Of a stretch of DNA of 10,569 nt, positions 5,661-10,569 are shown piece by piece. This DNA comes from Planctomycetota bacterium. Lineage in GTDB: Bacteria > Planctomycetota > UBA1135 > GCA-002686595. Position 1 is the stretch's first letter. Each line of letters starts with the position of its first letter. The notes beneath the pieces were generated by a model. It ran no database searches, was not told the DNA's origin, and was given only the letters and a program-made list of their open reading frames with translations. The stretch spans positions 1-10,569 of the forward strand of contig JAPKBY010000031.1 in the NCBI GenBank assembly GCA_028823185.1, written 5' to 3'. The position numbers were made by a program, and so were the translations under genes.

Positions 5661-7085
5661 TATGATCTCGCCTTCGACGTCAGTGAGGCGGTAGTCACGG
5701 CCACGGAAACGATGAGTTAAGCGCTCATGATCAATGCCGAGCAGGTGAAGTATCGTCGCGTTGAGGTCGTGGACGTGAAAGGGGTCTTCGACGACGTTGT
5801 AGCTGAAGTCATCCGTCTTCCCGAGCTGAACGCCGCCCTTGATGCCCCCACCTGCCATCCAGACCGTGAAGTTCTTGGGGTGGTGATCGCGACCATAGTT
5901 AGTCCGAGAGAGCCCGCCCTGACAATAGACCGTGCGCCCGAACTCAGACGCCCACACGACCAGCGTGTCCTCAAACATCCCGCGCTGCTTGAGGTCTAGG
6001 ATGAGTCCGGCACAAGCCTGGTCAATGTCCCTGCACTGATTGGGGAGGTCTGTCGGGAGGTTGCCGTGTTGATCCCAGCCGCGGTGATAGAGCTGAATGA
6101 AGCGCACTCCACGCTCAGCCATGCGACGCGCGAGCAGCGTGCAGTTCGCGAACGTCCCCGGCTTCTCCACATCAGGGCCGTAGAGATCTTTGACGTGAGC
6201 CGGCTCGCTCGAGAGGTCGATGAGCTCAGGCACCGTCGCCTGCATTCGGAAGCTCATCTCATATTGAGCCATGCGCGCGAGCACCTCAGGGTCCCCAGTC
6301 TCTCTCGCGTGCTTGGCGTTCAGAGCCTCGATCGCATCTAGCTGACGGCGTCTCCCAGCGCTGTCTAGGCCAGCGGGGTTGGAGAGGTAAAGGACCGGAT
6401 CACCTTGCGCGCGAAGGGCGACACCTTGATGCTCGCTGGGGAGAAACCCCGTCCCCCAGAGCCGGCTATAGAGCGCCTGCGCATCTCCACGGCCAGTCCA
6501 CGTCGGAGTCATCACCATGAACGCCGGGAGATCTCTGTTTCCGCTTCCGAGACCATAAGAGAGCCACGAGCCCAGCGAGGGGCGACCTGGTTGCTGATGG
6601 CCTGTCTGACAAAAGGTGATCGCTGGGTCATGATTGATCGCCTCCGTGTGAAGCGAGCGGATCACTGCGATGTCGTCTACGACTCCAGCGGTAAAGGGCA
6701 GGAGCTCGCTGACAAAGCACCCGGTCTCACCATGTCGCGCGAAGCTGTACTTCGATGGAGCGATCGGAAAGCGAGCCTGACCGGAGGTCATCGTCGTCAA
6801 TCGCTGCCCTTGGCGGACGGACTCAGGGAGCTCGACGTCGTAGTACTTCTCTAGGAGCGGCTTATAGTCCCACATGTCGATCTGCGAGGGCGCGCCAGAC
6901 ATGTGGAGATAGATGACACGCTTCGCCTTGGCAGGGAAGTGTGTCGAGTTCATGACGCCGCCTTCACCTGCGCTCGCCTCTCCAGCGAGCAGACTAGAGA
7001 GAGCAGCAGCTCCGATCCCGCCCGTTGTCCCGCGCAAGAGCGCCCGCCGCGTGAGCAGCTCGTGTCGTTCCTGGAGGGGGTTCAT
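5643..7085 (-). CDS. DUF1501 family protein with Tat signal
   Basis: This 480-residue protein is full length for DUF1501, which has an alkaline phosphatase/sulfatase-like fold. The N-terminus has TRRALLRG (12-19), a hydrophobic stretch and an AxA site (ASA, 37-39), so export is by the twin-arginine route, folded and probably with a metal or cofactor. Conserved blocks are [14 protein letters not shown] (63-76), NHDPA (151-155), GWDQHGN (336-342), ASEFGRT (379-385), GRDHHP (398-403), AGGGIKGG (411-418) and [16 protein letters not shown] (437-452). The Asp/His-rich blocks could be metal ligands. The biochemical activity of the family is not established; a hydrolase acting on sulfated or phosphorylated polymers is inferred from the fold. 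The ATG shares its A with the TGA of the upstream DUF1549/DUF1553 gene (TGATG), so translation is probably coupled. A short GAAAGG lies 3 nt before the ATG. The gene ends in a 4-bp convergent overlap with the lipid kinase. Confidence 0.93.
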   Translation of the reverse strand: MNPLQERHELLTRRALLRGTTGGIGAAALSSLLAGEASAGEGGVMNSTHFPAKAKRVIYLHMSGAPSQIDMWDYKPLLEKYYDVELPESVRQGQRLTTMTSGQARFPIAPSKYSFARHGETGCFVSELLPFTAGVVDDIAVIRSLHTEAINHDPAITFCQTGHQQPGRPSLGSWLSYGLGSGNRDLPAFMVMTPTWTGRGDAQALYSRLWGTGFLPSEHQGVALRAQGDPVLYLSNPAGLDSAGRRRQLDAIEALNAKHARETGDPEVLARMAQYEMSFRMQATVPELIDLSSEPAHVKDLYGPDVEKPGTFANCTLLARRMAERGVRFIQLYHRGWDQHGNLPTDLPNQCRDIDQACAGLILDLKQRGMFEDTLVVWASEFGRTVYCQGGLSRTNYGRDHHPKNFTVWMAGGGIKGGVQLGKTDDFSYNVVEDPFHVHDLNATILHLLGIDHERLTHRFRGRDYRLTDVEGEIIKPVLA

Positions 7086-10000
7086 CAGCCTTTCGTGATC
7101 GCCTCATGAAGGTTTAAGACGGCGCTCGTGACGACGGTCCATGCCGCGATCGCGCTGTGCTCATGTCTCTCTGCGAGGGCGCTGTCACCGACCGAGGCGA
7201 GCTCCTTAGCTGCCTCAGGGTTGGCCTCGTAAAACTCTCTTTGATCAGACAAGAGACCCGCCAGGATCTCCACCTCTTCCGTGGACGGAAGGCGTGAGGT
7301 CGCCATTCTAAAGGCGCGCTCCAAGCGTGAGCTCTCCTCGCCCTCGAAGTCGAGGAGCTGCGCAGCGAAGACGCGCGCGGCCTCAACATGCTGTACATCA
7401 TTGAGCAGCACGAGCGCTTGCAACGGCGTGTTCGTCCGCTCTCGCCGCACGCAGCTCTCTTCGCGGCTCGGCGCGTCAAAGCTAGAGAGCGTCGGCGGCG
7501 GCGCGGTCCTCTTCCAGAAGGTGTAGAGGCTCCGTCGATAGAGCGCGTCGCCCGCATCTTGCTTGAAGTTCGCGGTGTTGCTTGAGGTGTAGCCGACCGC
7601 CTTCCAGATTCCGAGCGGCTGATAGGGCTTGACGCTCTCTCCACCGATCTTCTCCACGAGGAGACCTGAGATCGCGAGGGCGCCATCTCGGATCACCTCT
7701 GCGTCGAGGCGATGGTTTGGACCGCGAGCCACGAGCCGATTTTCCGGATCGTACTTTTGCTTCGCCGGATCGACCCTGGAGTCTTGCCGATACGCAGCGG
7801 AGCTCATCATGAGCTGCAACATGTGCTGGATGTCCCAGCCGCTCTCGATGAACTCTACGCTGAGCCAATCGAGGAGCTCTGGATGAGAGGGCCACTCCCC
7901 TTGGACGCCGAAGTCCTCTGAGGTCTTAACGATCCCAGTGCCGAAGAGCTGTTGCCAGAGCCTGTTCACCATCACCCGCGAGGTCAGCGGGTGAGAGGGA
8001 TCAACCAACCACTTGGCGAGGCCTAAGCGATCAGCCGTTGCCCCCTCGGAGAGCTCGGGGAAGATCGCAGGAACGCCAGACTGAACCTCTTCACCCGGCT
8101 GGTCGTATTGACCTCTCATGAGCATATGGGTGGGTCTCGGGTTCGGACGCTCACGCATGATCATCGTCTGAGCGAAGCCCGCCTCGTAGTCATCCCGCGT
8201 CATGGCAGCTGTGGTCGCCTCCGCCTTTAGGCCACGCCACCCTGCGGAGGTCGTCGCCCTGTAGTGGTCCCGGAGCACGAGCTGCAAGTCTTCAGAGCGC
8301 GCCGCCTCCGGCTGCAGGAGCGCACGGACCAGCTCGGCTGATTCAGCGCTGACCTCTTCGTCAGCGAGGCGGTAGTAGCTCCCGAAGGCGCCGCCTGAGT
8401 TGACGACTTTAATCAGGAGGTCGTTCTGTCCCTCGAGGAGGTCTAGAGAGAGGCTGTCCTGATCTGCAGCGACGCCGCGCGCGACGTCATTTGCATGGAC
8501 CTGGACACCGTTCAACCAGACCCAGATAGCGTCATCACTCCCGAGACGCACGTCGTACTTCCTCGAGCTAGCAGCATGGATAGTGCGCGCGAGATACACG
8601 GCACCGACCTTTTGTTCGAAGCTCTGAATGACGCCATCCACATGCGCCACTCGCGTCCATAGCCATGGCTTAAAGACGAGCGAGGGCGTATCTGTCTCGA
8701 TCCCGCCAGCGTCCCAGTGCGCGAGCCCTCCGAACTGAGTGAAGGCCATCCCGGCTACGGTGTCTCCTGCGCTGATACCGACCTCAGCGGGATCGACTAC
8801 GAGCCTCACCCACTCGCCGAGCGCGGGGAGCTCTCCCATCTGGCGGTGTGCCGCCGCGTCTGCGTTCGCTCCGCCACCCCAAGTGATCTTGTCTGCCCCC
8901 CACTTCGCGCGGTGCTCCCAAGATCCGCCGACGTTGAACTGCAGCATGATCTCCTCAGGGGGATTCTCGGCGTCTAGATAGACCCACGCATAGAAGAGGT
9001 CGCCGCTCCCCAAGTAGGCCGAACGTGTAGCCTTATGAAAGTAGTGTTGGACCATGCCGGCGCCCTCTTGCCTTCGAGAGTTCACGCCAGAGCGCACAGG
9101 AGCTCCCTCAGCTTCTCCGACGAAGACCCAAGCGCCCTCTGTCGTTCCGCCGTTGGGCTGATCGTCATCCGCCCAGCTCACCGACGCTCGCTCCTCATCC
9201 TCCTCGCCCTCTGCGTCAAGCCTGGCTTCCGCGTCGACAAGAGCGCCGGGGTCGACAAAGCTGGTCTCCTTCGCCTCCGCCGCCGTCGCCGTGAAGAAGG
9301 GTCCGGCCTGCATCCACGGCCCTTGCTCTGCAGGGAACATCTCGGGCATCGCTGCCGCAGACAGTCTGAAGCGTGAGATCACATGCTTCGGGTGAACGGA
9401 CTCATAGCGCACTCGAAGCCTCAAGCGAGAGCCGCCCTCGTGCCGGATCGGCTCCTTGAGTACGAAGGTCAGCTCGTACGCATCGCTGACCTTGGGGCTA
9501 ATCGCCCACCCAGTCTCTGAACCCTCAATGAGCACATTGGCGACAGGAAAGGTGGCCTGAGAGAAGCTCGTCTTCACGCTCGCGATCGCGACAGACTTGA
9601 ACTCAGCCGAGCTCTCCATCGGAGCTGCTTCGAGCTCAAAGCCCGTCATGACGACGTTGCCGTTGACCGAACGACCTAAGCCACCGGCGGCGTTGCTCTG
9701 ATCGGGGAAGCCCTCGAAGTGCAATGAGCGGATGCCTTCAAGCTCGGTCGTATAGCTGAGCTCATGCACATCTGTCGCTGGGCTCTCGCCAGAGACCTGC
9801 ACGACTCCATCGCTGCCAAGAGCTAGGGTGGCACCATTCGAGCTAGAGAGCTCCACCGGCGTGAGGGTCTGCCAAGCCTCAGCTAGAAAGGTGGCACGCT
9901 CTGACTCCCAACCGGCCTGGAGCAGATCGATCTCCGGCAAGGGGCCGTTGAGCTCTGTCGTGAGCTTGGTCGCGAGCTCTTCAAGCTCTGCGTAGCGGGC

Positions 10001-10569
10001 CTTCTGGGCAGGAGTCGCTGCTTGGATAGCGGGCGCCGCGATGATGGCGTTGCCATCAGAGGCCTCTTCCGCGAGCCCACGAAAGAAGGCCATCATCTCG
10101 TAGTACTCCTTCTGACTGAAGGGGTCGAACTTGTGCTCATGGCACTTTGCGCAGCGCATCGTCATGCCCATCCACACCGTCGAGGTCGTGTCCACGCGAT
10201 CGAAGGCATAGTGCACGAGATATTCTTCGGCGATGAGGCCACCCTCTGCCGTGGTCACATTGCAGCGGTTAAAACCCGTCGCGACGAGCTGAGCCTCTGT
10301 CGGCTCATCAAGCAAGTCGCCTGCGAGCTGCTCGACAGTGAACTCATCGAAGGGCTTGTTCTCGTTGAAGGCTCTGATGACCCACTCGCGATAGAGCCAC
10401 ATGCTGCGGATCGAGTCGAGGTGAAGCCCGTGAGTGTCACCGTATCGAGCCGCGTCTAGCCAGTAGCGCGCCATGTGCTCGCCATAGCGAGGTGAGGCGA
10501 AGAGTCTCTCCAAGGCCACGTCCCAAGCGCTGGGGTTCGGGTCATTGAGAAATAGATCGAGCTCTTCGA
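7085..10569 (-). CDS. DUF1549/DUF1553 (planctomycete PSD1-type) protein, 5' end beyond window
   Basis: 1160 codons plus the TGA lie in the window, and the frame is open to the right edge, so the true start and any N-terminal cytochrome-c-like PSD1 domain are missing. The GTG at 10519 is not the start: the codons before it continue the family sequence. Residues are numbered from that GTG. DUF1549 covers the visible N-terminus to about 150, with [25 protein letters not shown] and a [11 protein letters not shown] block (123-133) holding CxxCH. Three beta-rich regions follow: about 205-390 (a PSD1-associated jelly-roll-like region), about 460-610, and about 640-718 (PA14-like, [11 protein letters not shown]). 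An acidic linker lies at 431-452. DUF1553 spans about 825-1144 and includes [28 protein letters not shown] and [16 protein letters not shown]. It probably works in the envelope with the coupled DUF1501 product. Carbohydrate binding is inferred from the beta domains. Confidence 0.92.
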   Translation of the reverse strand, partial: EELDLFLNDPNPSAWDVALERLFASPRYGEHMARYWLDAARYGDTHGLHLDSIRSMWLYREWVIRAFNENKPFDEFTVEQLAGDLLDEPTEAQLVATGFNRCNVTTAEGGLIAEEYLVHYAFDRVDTTSTVWMGMTMRCAKCHEHKFDPFSQKEYYEMMAFFRGLAEEASDGNAIIAAPAIQAATPAQKARYAELEELATKLTTELNGPLPEIDLLQAGWESERATFLAEAWQTLTPVELSSSNGATLALGSDGVVQVSGESPATDVHELSYTTELEGIRSLHFEGFPDQSNAAGGLGRSVNGNVVMTGFELEAAPMESSAEFKSVAIASVKTSFSQATFPVANVLIEGSETGWAISPKVSDAYELTFVLKEPIRHEGGSRLRLRVRYESVHPKHVISRFRLSAAAMPEMFPAEQGPWMQAGPFFTATAAEAKETSFVDPGALVDAEARLDAEGEEDEERASVSWADDDQPNGGTTEGAWVFVGEAEGAPVRSGVNSRRQEGAGMVQHYFHKATRSAYLGSGDLFYAWVYLDAENPPEEIMLQFNVGGSWEHRAKWGADKITWGGGANADAAAHRQMGELPALGEWVRLVVDPAEVGISAGDTVAGMAFTQFGGLAHWDAGGIETDTPSLVFKPWLWTRVAHVDGVIQSFEQKVGAVYLARTIHAASSRKYDVRLGSDDAIWVWLNGVQVHANDVARGVAADQDSLSLDLLEGQNDLLIKVVNSGGAFGSYYRLADEEVSAESAELVRALLQPEAARSEDLQLVLRDHYRATTSAGWRGLKAEATTAAMTRDDYEAGFAQTMIMRERPNPRPTHMLMRGQYDQPGEEVQSGVPAIFPELSEGATADRLGLAKWLVDPSHPLTSRVMVNRLWQQLFGTGIVKTSEDFGVQGEWPSHPELLDWLSVEFIESGWDIQHMLQLMMSSAAYRQDSRVDPAKQKYDPENRLVARGPNHRLDAEVIRDGALAISGLLVEKIGGESVKPYQPLGIWKAVGYTSSNTANFKQDAGDALYRRSLYTFWKRTAPPPTLSSFDAPSREESCVRRERTNTPLQALVLLNDVQHVEAARVFAAQLLDFEGEESSRLERAFRMATSRLPSTEEVEILAGLLSDQREFYEANPEAAKELASVGDSALAERHEHSAIAAWTVVTSAVLNLHEAITKG

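Noticed and set aside
6405..6854. 149-codon plus-strand frame inside DUF1501
   Set aside because: DUF1501 is conserved in sequence across this whole stretch, and the antisense product has no family features.
10022..10459. 145-codon plus-strand frame opposite DUF1549
   Set aside because: The minus strand carries the conserved [11 protein letters not shown] and EQLAGD blocks, so the plus frame is a shadow.
10517..10519. GTG as the start of the DUF1549/DUF1553 gene
   Set aside because: In-frame codons before it read [11 protein letters not shown] and match the usual family sequence, and no stop occurs before the window edge. The gene begins outside the window.
1..10569. Defence island, phage or mobile element, CRISPR array, or tRNA
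   Set aside because: No nuclease, helicase, methylase, toxin, transposase or integrase motifs, no spaced repeats and no tRNA-like folds were seen. The genes are ordinary envelope, lipid and repeat proteins.

Overview
The window looks like chromosomal DNA of a Planctomycetota-type bacterium; Verrucomicrobiota is the main alternative. The strongest evidence is the adjacent pair of a DUF1549/DUF1553 'planctomycete cytochrome c-type' giant protein and a Tat-exported DUF1501 protein. This pair is a hallmark of those phyla. An ASPIC/UnbV (CRTAC1-like) lipoprotein and a TMTC-like membrane/TPR protein fit the same origin. The DNA is GC-rich. About 97% is coding, and the only non-coding gaps are 1-153, 1828-1907 and 4727-4764. 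I see no tRNA, rRNA, CRISPR array, transposase, integrase or phage gene, so nothing points to an inserted mobile element.

Layout. (1) 154-1827, minus: outer-surface lipoprotein with seven FG-GAP/VCBS-type repeats and a C-terminal ASPIC/UnbV domain, with a candidate terminator just downstream at 83-116. (2) 1908-3833, plus, divergent from (1): polytopic GT-C-like membrane protein with a C-terminal TPR domain. (3) 3830-4726, minus: cytoplasmic TPR-like helical-repeat protein of unknown role. (4) 4765-5646, plus, only 38 bp from the start of (3): lipid kinase of the diacylglycerol/sphingosine kinase superfamily. (5) 5643-7085, minus: DUF1501 protein with a twin-arginine signal. (6) 7085-10569 and beyond the right edge, minus: DUF1549/DUF1553 protein lacking its N-terminus here. 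(6) is upstream of (5), with stop and start overlapping in TGATG, so these two form an operon.

How they may work together. The two envelope-directed pairs are (1)+(2), which share an 80-bp divergent region, and (6)+(5), which are translationally coupled. (1)+(2) could be a surface beta-propeller lipoprotein and a membrane enzyme acting on surface polymers or proteins; that functional link is inference. (5)+(6) belong to a family pair widely suspected, but to my knowledge not proven, to act on extracellular polysaccharide. (3) and (4) share a very compact divergent start region.

The most notable structure no gene explains is at the two convergent junctions. At both 3830-3833 and 5643-5646 the opposing genes end in the same four bases, CTAA, which gives TAA on one strand and TAG on the other. 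At both, a hairpin begins in or next to those stop codons. At the first it is a perfect 7-bp stem closed by a GAGA (GNRA) tetraloop.
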